From NCBI RefSeq assembly GCF_001940245.1, contig NZ_MJIG01000004.1, positions 1,364,001 through 1,428,000 of the forward strand: a stretch of DNA of 64,000 bases. Reading direction: 5' to 3'. The notes below the pieces were generated by a model. That model was given only the letters and a program-made list of their open reading frames with translations, had not been told where the DNA came from and made no database searches. This document shows, piece after piece, positions 1 through 8,130 of the stretch. How positions within the stretch are numbered: the stretch's first letter is position 1; each line of letters opens with the position of its first letter. The position numbers and the translations under genes are program-made. This stretch comes from Anaerostipes sp. 992a (lineage in GTDB: Bacteria > Bacillota > Clostridia > Lachnospirales > Lachnospiraceae).

Positions 1-1
1 T

Positions 2-877
2 GAAAAAACAATCAAAGCAAACAAGGCTGTCAAAGACGTCGTTCGTATTGTAGCACAATACAAGTTGGCCAATCGTCTCTTCCATCCAGAAGATTCTGTC
101 ATCGACGTGGCAGGAATCAAAGTGGGTGGCAAATCCCCTCTGGTCATGATCGGAGGTCCCTGCTCTGTAGAAAGCGAAGAGATGGTTTGTTCCGTAGCGA
201 AAAAGGTAAAAGAAGCCGGTGGCTGTATGCTCCGTGGCGGCGCATACAAACCACGTACCAGTCCATACGCATTCCAGGGAATGGGTACTGCTGGAATTAT
301 GGCAATGGTGGAAGCAAGAAATCAGACTGGCCTTCCGATCGTCTCTGAGCTTATGAGTGCTGATAAGATTGAAGAATTCGAAGAAAACGTGGATTTGATT
401 CAGATTGGTGCCAGAAACATGCAGAACTTTGAATTATTAAAAGAAGTTGGAAAGCGCACGACCAAACCAGTTTTATTAAAACGTGGTCTTTGCAATACCA
501 TCGATGAATGGATCATGTCCGCAGAATATATTATGGCAAATGGTAATCCACACGTCATCCTTTGCGAACGAGGCATTCGTACCTACGAAACAGCCACACG
601 TAATACGCTGGACTTAAGCGTTATTCCAATCGTAAAAGAAAAGACTCATTTACCGATCATCATTGATCCATCCCATGCAACAGGTGATTGGAAGCTGGTA
701 GAAGCTGTTTCTCTCGCCGCTGTCGCTGCCGGATGTGATGGACTCATTATTGAAGTTCATGAAAATCCTGATCAGGCCTGGTCTGATGGTGCCCAGTGTC
801 TAAAACCAAAAAAATTCCAGACATTGATCGAAAAAGCAAGAGCCATTGCTCAGATTGTAGGAAGAGACATCGCTTAA
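2..877 (+). CDS. aroF: 3-deoxy-7-phosphoheptulonate synthase (5' truncated by window edge)
   Basis: Catalyses condensation of phosphoenolpyruvate and erythrose-4-phosphate to DAHP, the first step of the shikimate pathway in the cytoplasm. The frame is open from base 2, and the residues before the core (ending AQYKLANRLFHP) match the end of the N-terminal ferredoxin-like regulatory domain of AroF/Thermotoga-type enzymes, so the true start lies left of the window rather than at the TTG at 65. Seen motifs include IGGPCSVES, GGAYKPRTSPYAFQG, LLKRGL and IIDPSHATG, all metal or PEP-binding segments of type I beta DAHP synthases. A strong hairpin terminator follows the stop. Identification is secure; only the N-terminus is missing. 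Confidence 0.95.
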   Translation, partial: EKTIKANKAVKDVVRIVAQYKLANRLFHPEDSVIDVAGIKVGGKSPLVMIGGPCSVESEEMVCSVAKKVKEAGGCMLRGGAYKPRTSPYAFQGMGTAGIMAMVEARNQTGLPIVSELMSADKIEEFEENVDLIQIGARNMQNFELLKEVGKRTTKPVLLKRGLCNTIDEWIMSAEYIMANGNPHVILCERGIRTYETATRNTLDLSVIPIVKEKTHLPIIIDPSHATGDWKLVEAVSLAAVAAGCDGLIIEVHENPDQAWSDGAQCLKPKKFQTLIEKARAIAQIVGRDIA

Positions 878-888
878 ATCGATTTTTT

Positions 889-929
889 AAACCCCGTGTC
901 CTCAAATTTTATGGACACGGGGTTTCTTT
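889..929 (+). terminator. Intrinsic terminator after aroF
   Basis: A perfect 13-bp stem (889-901 with 913-925) with an 11-base loop is followed by a T-rich run. The flanking A and T runs mean it could also work for the convergent NlpC/P60 gene whose stop codon is at 937. Confidence 0.85.
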
Positions 930-936
930 GTTTGCT

Positions 937-2040
937 TTATCTTACAATTCTTCTTACACCCCATACACTGCGATAATCCGCTTTGGAGATGTGAATTCCA
1001 GTGCTGCTGCTTCCAGCATGAACCACCTGATTATTTCCAATATAAATTCCTACATGTCCAACTCCATCGATCTGATTATAACAGATCAGGTCTCCTGGCT
1101 GCTTATTAGACCAGCTGACAGCTGTTCCATATCCTCTCTGATCTATGGAGTTATGTGGAAGAGAATATCCAAAATGGGCAAATACTGCCTTGGTAAAGCC
1201 AGAACAATCGGCTCCATTGGTCAGACTTTCTCCGCCCCATTTATAGGGATTTCCCACAAACTGTACTGCATAATTGGCAACATCCTTCCCCGTTACCGTG
1301 CTTCCTGTAGAAGGTTTAGAGGATGATAAATACTGAGTACATACATAACGATAATAGCCATTATACTTAATCTTCGTCCAATCTCCACTTCTTCCATAGC
1401 AGGTCAGCTTTGCCCCTTTGCTGTAAGAGCCTACTACCGTTCCACTATAGGATGCTGTCTTACGCACATTTAAAGTACTTGCCGTCACATATCTGGTATA
1501 TGTACTTCCCGTTGAACTTTCTCCAGATGATGGTTTGCTGCTGGATAAATATTGTGTGGCTACATAACGATAATAACCATTATACTTGATCTTCGTCCAG
1601 TCTCCGCTTCTTCCGTAGCAGGTCAGCTTTGCCCCTTTGCTGTAAGAGCCTACTACCGTTCCACTATAGGATGCTGTCTTACGTACATTTAAAGTGCTTG
1701 CCGTCACATATCTGGTATATGTACTTCCTGTTGAACTTCCTCCAGATGATGGTTTGCTGCTGGAAAGATAACTGCCGGATACATATCGATAATATCCATT
1801 ATATTTTACCTTTGTCCACCCATCTACTACTCCATAACAGGTGACCTTATCTCCTTTATAATAATATCCGACAACAGCTGCCTTTCCAGATGCTGTCTTT
1901 CTGATATTTAAGGAGCTGGCTGTTACATATCGGACATAAGATGCCGCAGTATCTTGGATTCCCATTGCCATGGTCATACCCAGGACCATGCATATACTTA
2001 ACGTATATATCAGAATCTTCTTCCATAAACTTTTTCTCAT
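937..2040 (-). CDS. Secreted SH3b(x3)-NlpC/P60 peptidoglycan hydrolase
   Basis: Predicted exported cell-wall endopeptidase of 367 residues. Start chosen at 2040 (MRKSLWKK) because AGGAGG lies 4 bases upstream; a more distal in-frame ATG at 2058 has no such site. Residues 1-33 form a Sec signal peptide. Three bacterial SH3 repeats of about 80 residues follow, separated by Ser/Pro/Gly-rich linkers (SSSKPSSG), and repeats 2 and 3 are almost identical also at DNA level. Residues 251-367 are NlpC/P60 with Cys279 (GADCSGF), His329 (GHVGIYIG) and His341 as the catalytic set. It is a paralogue of the gene at 3137-3811 and shares its promoter design. Role by family: cleavage of stem-peptide bonds; the exact bond is not determined by sequence. 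Confidence 0.93.
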   Translation of the reverse strand: MRKSLWKKILIYTLSICMVLGMTMAMGIQDTAASYVRYVTASSLNIRKTASGKAAVVGYYYKGDKVTCYGVVDGWTKVKYNGYYRYVSGSYLSSSKPSSGGSSTGSTYTRYVTASTLNVRKTASYSGTVVGSYSKGAKLTCYGRSGDWTKIKYNGYYRYVATQYLSSSKPSSGESSTGSTYTRYVTASTLNVRKTASYSGTVVGSYSKGAKLTCYGRSGDWTKIKYNGYYRYVCTQYLSSSKPSTGSTVTGKDVANYAVQFVGNPYKWGGESLTNGADCSGFTKAVFAHFGYSLPHNSIDQRGYGTAVSWSNKQPGDLICYNQIDGVGHVGIYIGNNQVVHAGSSSTGIHISKADYRSVWGVRRIVR

Positions 2041-2081
2041 AATTCCTCCTAAACACATACCGTATTTTTACCGACCAATTT

Positions 2082-2134
2082 ATTTTATCATAAATCATGG
2101 ATTTTGCAATTACGTATCGTAATATTTTTGTAAC
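2082..2134 (-). promoter_or_regulatory. Promoter with WalR-like box upstream of NlpC/P60 gene 1
   Basis: On the minus strand TTGCAA (2104-2109) and TAAAAT (2082-2087) are 16 bp apart, with TG one base before the -10 (extended -10). Eight bases upstream of the -35 is CGTAAT-ATTTT-TGTAAC (plus-strand reading, 2118-2134), one mismatch from the WalR consensus TGTWAH-N5-TGTWAH; another CGTAAT is at 2149-2154. WalR controls wall hydrolases in Bacillota; binding here is inferred. Confidence 0.6.
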
Positions 2135-2215
2135 AATTTTGATTTTTTCGTAATATTTTGGCAGTTTTTCCCAATCATTCGAGGCCGTTTTCAAACAAAA
2201 GTCGAATCAGACACC

Positions 2216-2932
2216 TTAGAATTCCTCTGCATCCAAAAGATCGAAAGCCTCTCCTTCTGGTTCTGTCTTAAATACCATCCTTTTCCCCGTTGTCGGATGT
2301 TCAAAAGAAATCCTCGTTGCATATAAACCAATCTGATGATATTTCTTCTTTGCCTTCTGGAATTTCGGATTATACTTGGTATCTCCCCAGATACCTGCAC
2401 CTGCCTTGGCGCACTGCACACGAATCTGATGGTGTCTGCCAGTTAACAGATGAATCAACGCATACGTATAATCCCCCTGATCCGTTTCTAAAATATCCAG
2501 CACCTCATATTCCAGAACTGCTTCTTTGGCTCCCTTTGTTCCCTTCTTTACCGCCTTAGAACAATTGGTCTTTCCATCCTTTAAAAGATAATTGGTAAGA
2601 CTTCCTTCCTCCGCTGGAAGAAATCCAGTTAGCACAGCCTGATAATATTTATCAAAGGTTCCATCCTGCATCTGTCCACTTAAGGCTGCTGCTGCCGTCT
2701 TCGTTCTGGCAAATACCATAACCCCTCCTACCGGGCGGTCTAAACGATGGACTACGAATACCTGTGGCTCTGTTTTTAATTTTTCTCTTCTTACAATTTC
2801 ATTCTTCAGGTAATTTAATACGCTCAAATCTCTGGACTTATCATTCTGTACTGGCATTCCCTGCGGCTTGATGCATACGATAATTTCCTGATCTATGTAT
2901 AAAATCTCTGGTTTTTTACAATTTTTTCTCAT
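2216..2932 (-). CDS. RluA-family 23S rRNA/tRNA pseudouridine synthase
   Basis: Isomerises uridine to pseudouridine in structured RNA. The 238-residue protein carries the RluA catalytic motif HRLDRPVGGVMVFARTK, in which the Asp is the nucleophile, and LTGRHHQIRVQCA near the C-terminal half. It lacks the N-terminal S4 domain of RluC/RluD, so it belongs to the short RluA/TruC-like group; the exact target nucleotide cannot be told. Start placed at 2932 (MRKNCKK) since GGAAG lies 8 bases upstream, whereas the ATG at 2953 has no ribosome site. It sits alone between the two NlpC/P60 genes and shows no obvious functional link with them. Confidence 0.9.
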   Translation of the reverse strand: MRKNCKKPEILYIDQEIIVCIKPQGMPVQNDKSRDLSVLNYLKNEIVRREKLKTEPQVFVVHRLDRPVGGVMVFARTKTAAAALSGQMQDGTFDKYYQAVLTGFLPAEEGSLTNYLLKDGKTNCSKAVKKGTKGAKEAVLEYEVLDILETDQGDYTYALIHLLTGRHHQIRVQCAKAGAGIWGDTKYNPKFQKAKKKYHQIGLYATRISFEHPTTGKRMVFKTEPEGEAFDLLDAEEF

Positions 2933-3080
2933 ACTCTCTTCCTTTTCTATCATTCATTTTCGAAACATAACAATTTCTTTCCTTCCCAAATGCCTCATCA
3001 AATACGATTTCTTTGACAAAACATAAGAATTATAACTTGAATACCACAAATGTGCAACAACAAAAACTTGTTCTATAATG

Positions 3081-3125
3081 AAAAAAAAGCTTATTCAAAT
3101 GTCCTCACCTAACATCTGAATAAGC
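3081..3125 (-). terminator. Intrinsic terminator after NlpC/P60 gene 2
   Basis: A 14-bp stem (3089-3102 with 3112-3125, one mismatch) is followed on the minus strand by eight T residues (plus-strand A run 3081-3088). It lies 12 bases past the stop of the 3137-3811 gene. Confidence 0.85.
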
Positions 3126-3136
3126 CTCTTTTTCAT

Positions 3137-3811
3137 TTATTTTACGATTCTTCTTACACCCCACACACTACGATAATTTGCGGCAGAAATATGTATTCCT
3201 GTGCTGCTGCTTCCAGCATGAACCACTTGATTATTTCCAATATAGATTCCTACATGCCCAACTCCATCAATCTGATTATAACAGATTAAATCTCCTACCT
3301 TTTTGTTGCTCCAGCTGACTGCTGTTCCACAGGAACGCTGACTGATCGAACTATGTGGCAGGGAATACCCAAAATGTGCATAGACTGCTTTGGTAAATCC
3401 GGAACAATCTGCCCCATTGGTCAGGCTCTCTCCTCCCCATTTATACGGATTACCCACAAATTGTACCGCATAATTGGCAACCTTTGTTCCCGTTGTGGAA
3501 GAGGAACTACTGCTGGATGATGGCTTACTGCTGGACAAATAACTGGTATATACATATCGATAATAACCATTATATTTTACCTTCGTCCAATTCCCGCTGG
3601 TTCCATAACAAGTAATCTTTGCTCCTTTTGTATAATGTCCCACTACTGCTGACGATGTGGATGTACTCTTTCTTATGCATAATGAGCTTGCTGTTACATA
3701 TCTGCTATATGTTGCGTATACGGTTTCCATCTGTGTAATCATAGGTAAACTAAATGCAGAACATATACTTAACATATAGACAAAAATCATACAAAAAAAT
3801 TTCTTTCTCAT
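3137..3811 (-). CDS. Secreted SH3b-NlpC/P60 peptidoglycan hydrolase (paralogue)
   Basis: A 224-residue exported wall hydrolase. It has a signal peptide (MRKKFFCMIFVYMLSIC...), a single SH3b repeat (about residues 37-95), a short serine-rich linker and a C-terminal NlpC/P60 domain (108-224) with Cys136, His186 and His198. The catalytic domain is nearly identical to that of the 937-2040 protein, so the pair arose by duplication; the difference is one SH3b module instead of three. Ribosome site GGAGGG precedes the ATG by 4 bases. Expression appears to come from a consensus promoter with an adjacent WalR-like box, and transcription ends at the hairpin 3089-3125. Confidence 0.93.
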   Translation of the reverse strand: MRKKFFCMIFVYMLSICSAFSLPMITQMETVYATYSRYVTASSLCIRKSTSTSSAVVGHYTKGAKITCYGTSGNWTKVKYNGYYRYVYTSYLSSSKPSSSSSSSSTTGTKVANYAVQFVGNPYKWGGESLTNGADCSGFTKAVYAHFGYSLPHSSISQRSCGTAVSWSNKKVGDLICYNQIDGVGHVGIYIGNNQVVHAGSSSTGIHISAANYRSVWGVRRIVK

Positions 3812-3840
3812 AGGCCCTCCTTTCTCTTTATTACCTCTTT

Positions 3841-3892
3841 ATTATATGTCTATATTTTAAATTTGTCAATATTTTTGTAATATTTTTGTAAT
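3841..3892 (-). promoter_or_regulatory. Consensus sigma-A promoter with WalR-like box upstream of NlpC/P60 gene 2
   Basis: On the minus strand a perfect TTGACA (3864-3869) and TATAAT (3841-3846) are separated by 17 bp. Six bases upstream of the -35 is TGTAAT-ATTTT-TGTAAT (plus-strand reading, 3876-3892), an exact match to the WalR consensus TGTWAH-N5-TGTWAH. The same arrangement precedes the paralogue at 2082-2134. Control by a WalR orthologue is inference from the motif. Confidence 0.7.
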
Positions 3893-3991
3893 ATTTATAC
3901 TATTTATGTAACATTTATAAAGACCTTGCTCCTTAAATAAAACGTTCACCCAAACATCTTTGCATTTACCCTTTTATAAAAAACACTATCG

Positions 3992-4034
3992 TGTAACATT
4001 TGTTACAGATTTCTCCATTTTTTTATAGTATACT
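3992..4034 (+). promoter_or_regulatory. Putative dfx promoter with 16-bp dyad
   Basis: The perfect dyad TGTAAC-ATTT-GTTACA (3992-4007) overlaps the position of a -35 for a possible -10 TATAGT (4024-4029) or TATACT (4029-4034). No good consensus -35 is present, which would fit activator or repressor control. The binding factor is unknown. Confidence 0.4.
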
Positions 4035-4094
4035 AAGGATAACAAAATGATATAGAATGAAAATATATTTTATGAAGAACAGGAGGAGACGGTT

Positions 4095-4475
4095 ATGGGA
4101 CAGAGATTTTTTGTGTGTGAACATTGTGGTAACATGATTGCTATGGTAAAGGATAAAGGCGTACCTGTTATGTGCTGTGGGCAGAAGATGACAGAGTTAG
4201 TTCCTGGTTCCGTAGATGCCGCTGTTGAAAAACATCTTCCGGTCATCGCTGTTGATAGTAACAAAGTAACTGTTACCGTAAGTTCTGTAGAACATCCTAT
4301 GGCAGACGTTCACTATATTGAATGGATTTCTATCGAAACAAAACAAGGCAATCAGAGAAAGACTTTACAGCCAGGTGATGCACCTGAGACAACATTTATG
4401 CTCAGCGATGGAGATGAAGTTATTGCTGCTTATGCTTACTGCAATCTTCATGGACTTTGGAAAACAACTGTATAA
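4095..4475 (+). CDS. dfx: Desulfoferrodoxin (two-iron superoxide reductase)
   Basis: Reduces superoxide to hydrogen peroxide without releasing oxygen, the usual superoxide defence of anaerobes, taking electrons from rubredoxin. The 126-residue protein has a desulforedoxin-type FeS4 site (Cys8, Cys11, Cys27, Cys28) and the catalytic Fe(His4Cys) site (His47, His67, His73, Cys116, His119), so it is class I (2Fe-SOR). The length is typical. The ribosome site AGGAGGAG lies 9-10 bases before the ATG. A bidirectional terminator separates it from the convergent response regulator. A rubredoxin-domain protein that could serve as partner is at 45312-45923. Confidence 0.95.
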   Translation: MGQRFFVCEHCGNMIAMVKDKGVPVMCCGQKMTELVPGSVDAAVEKHLPVIAVDSNKVTVTVSSVEHPMADVHYIEWISIETKQGNQRKTLQPGDAPETTFMLSDGDEVIAAYAYCNLHGLWKTTV

Positions 4476-4490
4476 CCGAATTTATGTAAT

Positions 4491-4517
4491 AAAAAAGAGC
4501 GATATCCGCTCTTTTTT
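4491..4517. terminator. Bidirectional intrinsic terminator
   Basis: The stem AAAAAAGAGC / GCTCTTTTTT (4491-4500 with 4508-4517) ends in T runs on both strands, so it can serve dfx (+) and the response regulator (-). Confidence 0.85.
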
Positions 4518-4535
4518 ATTTTGAAATGTTTCTTC

Positions 4536-5225
4536 TTAAATTTTAAATCGATATCCAACACCCCAGATGGTTTCAATATACTGAGGTTTGGATGTATCAA
4601 ATTCAATCTTCTCACGAATCTTTTTAATGTGTACGGTTACCGTTGCAATATCTCCAATGGATTCCATATCCCAGATTTTATTAAATAACTCTTCTTTTTT
4701 AAATACCCGGTTTGGATTACTAGCCAGGAAAGTAAGCAGATCAAATTCCTTTGTAGTAAAGGCTTTTTCTTCTCCATTTACATATACCCGACGTGCCGTC
4801 TTATCAATCTTGATCCCACGGATCTCGATAATATCGTTTTCCTTTGCATTGGTTCCGACCAACCGTTCATAACGTGCCAGATGTGCCTTTACTCTTGCTA
4901 CCAGCTCGCTTGGGCTAAATGGCTTGGTAATGTAATCGTCTGCCCCCAGGCCAAATCCATGAATCTTATCAATATCATCCTTTTTGGCAGATACCATAAG
5001 AATCGGGATATCCTTCTGGGCACGAATCTTCTTACAGATTTCAAATCCATCCATCTCTGGAAGCATCAAATCCAAAATGATCATATCGTAATCTTCAGCC
5101 AAGGCTCTTTCCAGTCCACTCTTACCATCGGTCTCAATGTCTACTTCAAAGGAGCTCAATTCTAAATAATCCTTTTCTAGTTCGGCAATGCTCAGCTCAT
5201 CCTCAACAATCAGTATTTTACTCAT
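4536..5225 (-). CDS. OmpR/PhoB-family response regulator
   Basis: DNA-binding partner of the histidine kinase encoded just upstream. Residues 1-115 form a receiver domain with phospho-acceptor Asp52 (LDLMLPEMDG), Ser79 and Lys101 (YITKPFS); residues 130-229 form the winged-helix effector domain ending YIETIWGVGYRFKI. Start set at 5225 (MSKILIVEDE) because GAGGAGG is 9 bases away; the ATG at 5234 would leave only one base of spacing. It overlaps the kinase stop codon by 8 bases, indicating translational coupling. The regulon is unknown; the nearby NlpC/P60 genes are possible targets only by proximity. Confidence 0.94.
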   Translation of the reverse strand: MSKILIVEDELSIAELEKDYLELSSFEVDIETDGKSGLERALAEDYDMIILDLMLPEMDGFEICKKIRAQKDIPILMVSAKKDDIDKIHGFGLGADDYITKPFSPSELVARVKAHLARYERLVGTNAKENDIIEIRGIKIDKTARRVYVNGEEKAFTTKEFDLLTFLASNPNRVFKKEELFNKIWDMESIGDIATVTVHIKKIREKIEFDTSKPQYIETIWGVGYRFKI

Positions 5226-6711
5226 ATTCTTCATCCTCCTCAGTCACTTTATTTAATGTGAAATAAATCGTAGTTCCGGTATGCAATTTGCTGCTGGCCC
5301 ATATATGTCCGCCGTGATCCTCAATGATCTTCTTGGAAATCGATAGTCCCAATCCACTTCCACCAGAACTGCTTCTGGACGCATCGGCCCGATACAAACG
5401 GTTAAAGATGTTCGGCAAATCCTTGGCGCTGATTCCAATTCCATCATCTTCAATCTCTACCTGCACATAAGTCTCCATCTCCTTTAAACGGATATTCACA
5501 TGGCCTTTGTTCTTTGCCCCACTATATTTGCAGGCATTACTGATAATATTCATGATGACCCTCTTAAGCTGTTCTGGATCCGCCATAACGAAACAATGCT
5601 TTTCACAGTAATTAAAAAATGCAAAGTCCATATTTTTCTGTTCCAGATCAGAACCGATCTCATCCATACAATCATTAAAATAACTTTCGATATCAATCTT
5701 TGTAAAATTATATGGAATTGTATTACAGTCAATCTTGGAAGCAATGGATAATTCATTCAACAGCCCATCCATATCATTGGCCTTATTATAAATTGTGCGA
5801 ATATAACGTTCCATCTTCTCTGGTGTATCCGCAACACCATCCATGATCGCTTCCGAATATCCTTTGATTGCCGTAAGCGGAGTCTTCAGATCATGAGAAA
5901 TATTGCTGATCAGCTCTCGTGTCTCCTCCTCATATCGCAGTCGGTCATTGATGGATTTCTTAAGCTCTGCTCTCATCTCATTAAAAGACACACAAAGATC
6001 ACCTATCTCATCTTTATTCAGTATTTCCACATCTGTATCCAGATCACCTTCCCGAATACGATCCGTTCCATCCTTAAGCAGATTGATCGGACGTACAAAT
6101 TCATAATACATATACCATGTAAGAAGGGAACTTGTCATAAATAAGATCAGCACAACAGATAAAATGAGCTGAAGTATAATCTTGCGGAAATGAGGAGTAA
6201 TATTATCCAGATTGGTCAATATAAAGATTGTTCCCGGTTCCGAATCACTAAATACAAAATCCTGTTGCTTGATCAGAAAATTCTCCGGTTCCCCAATTAA
6301 AATTCCACTGTCTTCCGAACTGATCGTGGACCCATATTGTGGCAGCATACTTTCCACCTCTGTATGCTTTTCTTTCGTCCCCCGATAGATGATCTCATTG
6401 TTTTTTCGAATGATCAGATAAGAATCCTTTTTTTGTAAAGCCTGATTCACTTTTTCAATATAATCCGGATTCTCAAAAGTCTCCGGTGCCTCCCGTGCAA
6501 TTCTCTTAATCTCTTCAAAAGTATCACTGGTCAGAGCATTCATCGTCTGGGTCGTATTCACGAAACTGTCGATCGTGCCACTCTGACTGCCAGTACTATA
6601 AATAGATTTGGTATATGAGAAACTAAGAATGGCGATTGATATTACAATCAGGGTCAATGGTAATACAATCGCCGGTAAAAATATAATTCGTATTTTATGC
6701 ACTACTTTCAT
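5218..6711 (-). CDS. Membrane sensor histidine kinase
   Basis: Sensor of the two-component pair with the regulator at 4536-5225. The 497-residue protein has TM1 at about 10-33, an extracytoplasmic sensor of about 140 residues without recognisable PAS similarity, TM2 at about 177-202, HAMP (203-256), a HisKA domain with His273 (SNISHDLKTPLTAIKGY) and an HATPase_c domain with N box (IMNIISNACKYSG), DDGIGI and GGSGLGLSISKKI boxes. AGGAGG precedes the start. A terminator-like hairpin at 6748-6780 separates it from coaBC upstream. The signal is unknown. Confidence 0.93.
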   Translation of the reverse strand: MKVVHKIRIIFLPAIVLPLTLIVISIAILSFSYTKSIYSTGSQSGTIDSFVNTTQTMNALTSDTFEEIKRIAREAPETFENPDYIEKVNQALQKKDSYLIIRKNNEIIYRGTKEKHTEVESMLPQYGSTISSEDSGILIGEPENFLIKQQDFVFSDSEPGTIFILTNLDNITPHFRKIILQLILSVVLILFMTSSLLTWYMYYEFVRPINLLKDGTDRIREGDLDTDVEILNKDEIGDLCVSFNEMRAELKKSINDRLRYEEETRELISNISHDLKTPLTAIKGYSEAIMDGVADTPEKMERYIRTIYNKANDMDGLLNELSIASKIDCNTIPYNFTKIDIESYFNDCMDEIGSDLEQKNMDFAFFNYCEKHCFVMADPEQLKRVIMNIISNACKYSGAKNKGHVNIRLKEMETYVQVEIEDDGIGISAKDLPNIFNRLYRADASRSSSGGSGLGLSISKKIIEDHGGHIWASSKLHTGTTIYFTLNKVTEEDEEYE

Positions 6712-6747
6712 ACCGCTTTTCCTCCTGAAGGTCCTATATGATAAAAC

Positions 6748-6780
6748 AAACTGCTCTCCGCATCCCGCAGACAGCAGTTT
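6748..6780 (-). terminator. Terminator after coaBC
   Basis: The stem AAACTGCT / AGCAGTTT (6748-6755 with 6773-6780) is followed on the minus strand by TGTTTTAT, 115 bases past the coaBC stop and upstream of the kinase gene. Confidence 0.6.
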
Positions 6781-6894
6781 CTATTTTTTCGTATCTGCTC
6801 TTTCTCATATTATACCATAGGAGAAGAGTGCATTTCATAAATTTTCTATAAAGTAGCCATAAGGATTTGTAAAAATTTATCTTTTCCTGTCCGC

Positions 6895-8088
6895 TTAGGC
6901 CTGTTCTTGGAGAATAAAGTCCAGAAGCTGATCGGCAACCTCCTGCTTTGACATCCGTTCCAATGTCTTTTCCTGATCCTTGGTAATAAAGGTCACCACA
7001 TTGGTATCCGTTCCAAATCCAGCTCCTTCTACCTTCAGATTGTTGGCAACGATCATATCCAGCTTCTTTTTCGCAAGCTTTCTTCTGGAATTTTCCAGCA
7101 TATTCTGTGTTTCCATAGAAAATCCACAGATAAACTGGTCCTCTCTTCGATGCCCTGCCAAATACTGTAAAATATCTGTTGTGCGCTCCATTTCAATGGA
7201 CATATCTCCATCTTTTTTCTTAATCTTCTCATCACTTACCTTGGCTGGACGGTAGTCTGCAACTGCAGCTGATTTGATGATCACATCCTGTTCTTCAAAA
7301 TGATCTCTCACTGCTTCAAACATATCCTGTGCACTGACAACAGAAACTACGTTTACAAATGGAGGTGGCGTAAGATTCGTCTGTCCACTCACCAGAGTAA
7401 CCTCTGCACCTCGAAGCATTGCTGCTCTGGCAATGGCATACCCCATCTTTCCGGTAGAATGATTGGTAATAAAACGCACTGGATCAATGGATTCCCTGGT
7501 TGGACCAGCTGTTACTAATATTTTCTTTCCAGCCAGATCCTTTGGTTTGGCAATTGCCTTTTCGATATACTCTACTAACACCTCTTCACTCGGAAGCTTA
7601 CCTGCTCCCACATCTCCACACGCCAGACGGCCTGCTGCCGGTGCAATGATCTCATAACCGTAATGCTCTAATTTCTTTAAATTATCCTGTACAATCTGAT
7701 TTTGGAACATATGGGTATTCATGGCCGGTGCGATGATCTTTGGTGCATCACATGCCATAATGGTCGTAGTCAGCATATCATCTGCAATTCCATTGGCGAT
7801 CTTTCCAATTACATTGGCAGATGCCGGTGCGATCAGCATACAGTCCGCCTGCTGAGCCAGAGATACATGTGCCACATGAAATTGAAAATTACGGTCAAAT
7901 GTATCCACCAGACATTTATGATTGGTCAATGTTTCAAATGTTACCGGTGTAATAAAATTGGTCGCATTCTGTGTCATGATCACATGCACATCACAATGCT
8001 TCTTAATTAACATACTGGCCACATTTGCCATCTTATATGCTGCGATACTTCCAGTTACACCTAATACTACTGTCTTTCCTTTTAACAT
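6895..8088 (-). CDS. coaBC: Bifunctional phosphopantothenoylcysteine decarboxylase / phosphopantothenate-cysteine ligase
   Basis: Performs two successive CoA steps: CTP-dependent joining of 4'-phosphopantothenate with cysteine (CoaB) and FMN-dependent decarboxylation (CoaC). The 397-residue protein has CoaC at about 1-180 (GVTGSIAAYK; PASANVIGKIANG; active-site loop RLACGDVGAGK) and CoaB at about 190-395 (VTAGPTRESIDPVRFITNHSTGKMG). It is the last gene of the pan cluster. A strong terminator hairpin (8102-8130) ends only about 10 bases before its ribosome site GGGAG, so its expression may depend on read-through. Confidence 0.96.
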   Translation of the reverse strand: MLKGKTVVLGVTGSIAAYKMANVASMLIKKHCDVHVIMTQNATNFITPVTFETLTNHKCLVDTFDRNFQFHVAHVSLAQQADCMLIAPASANVIGKIANGIADDMLTTTIMACDAPKIIAPAMNTHMFQNQIVQDNLKKLEHYGYEIIAPAAGRLACGDVGAGKLPSEEVLVEYIEKAIAKPKDLAGKKILVTAGPTRESIDPVRFITNHSTGKMGYAIARAAMLRGAEVTLVSGQTNLTPPPFVNVVSVVSAQDMFEAVRDHFEEQDVIIKSAAVADYRPAKVSDEKIKKKDGDMSIEMERTTDILQYLAGHRREDQFICGFSMETQNMLENSRRKLAKKKLDMIVANNLKVEGAGFGTDTNVVTFITKDQEKTLERMSKQEVADQLLDFILQEQA

Positions 8089-8101
8089 GATAATCTCCCA
8101 A

Positions 8102-8130
8102 AAAGCGGCGCTTTATGCAGGCGCCGCTTT
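8102..8130 (-). terminator. Intrinsic terminator between panD and coaBC
   Basis: A perfect 10-bp GC-rich stem (8102-8111 with 8121-8130) is followed on the minus strand by TTTTT. It lies between panD and coaBC and directly abuts the coaBC ribosome site. A second imperfect hairpin is at 8154-8175. Confidence 0.8.

Noticed and set aside
796-1326. Plus-strand open frame of about 176 codons
   Set aside because: It overlaps the end of aroF and lies antisense to the NlpC/P60 catalytic domain; no ribosome site and no recognisable protein.
1330-1760. Tandem repeat that might suggest a CRISPR or satellite array
   Set aside because: The repeat units are coding SH3b modules of about 230 bp without spacers.
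1856-2421. Two minus-strand frames between the NlpC/P60 and RluA genes
   Set aside because: They are out-of-frame shadows of the flanking genes and run through the promoter with the WalR-like box.
4536-6711. Assigning the two-component pair as WalRK itself
   Set aside because: The kinase has no PAS domain and the usual yycHIJ neighbours are missing; proximity to the NlpC/P60 genes is not enough.
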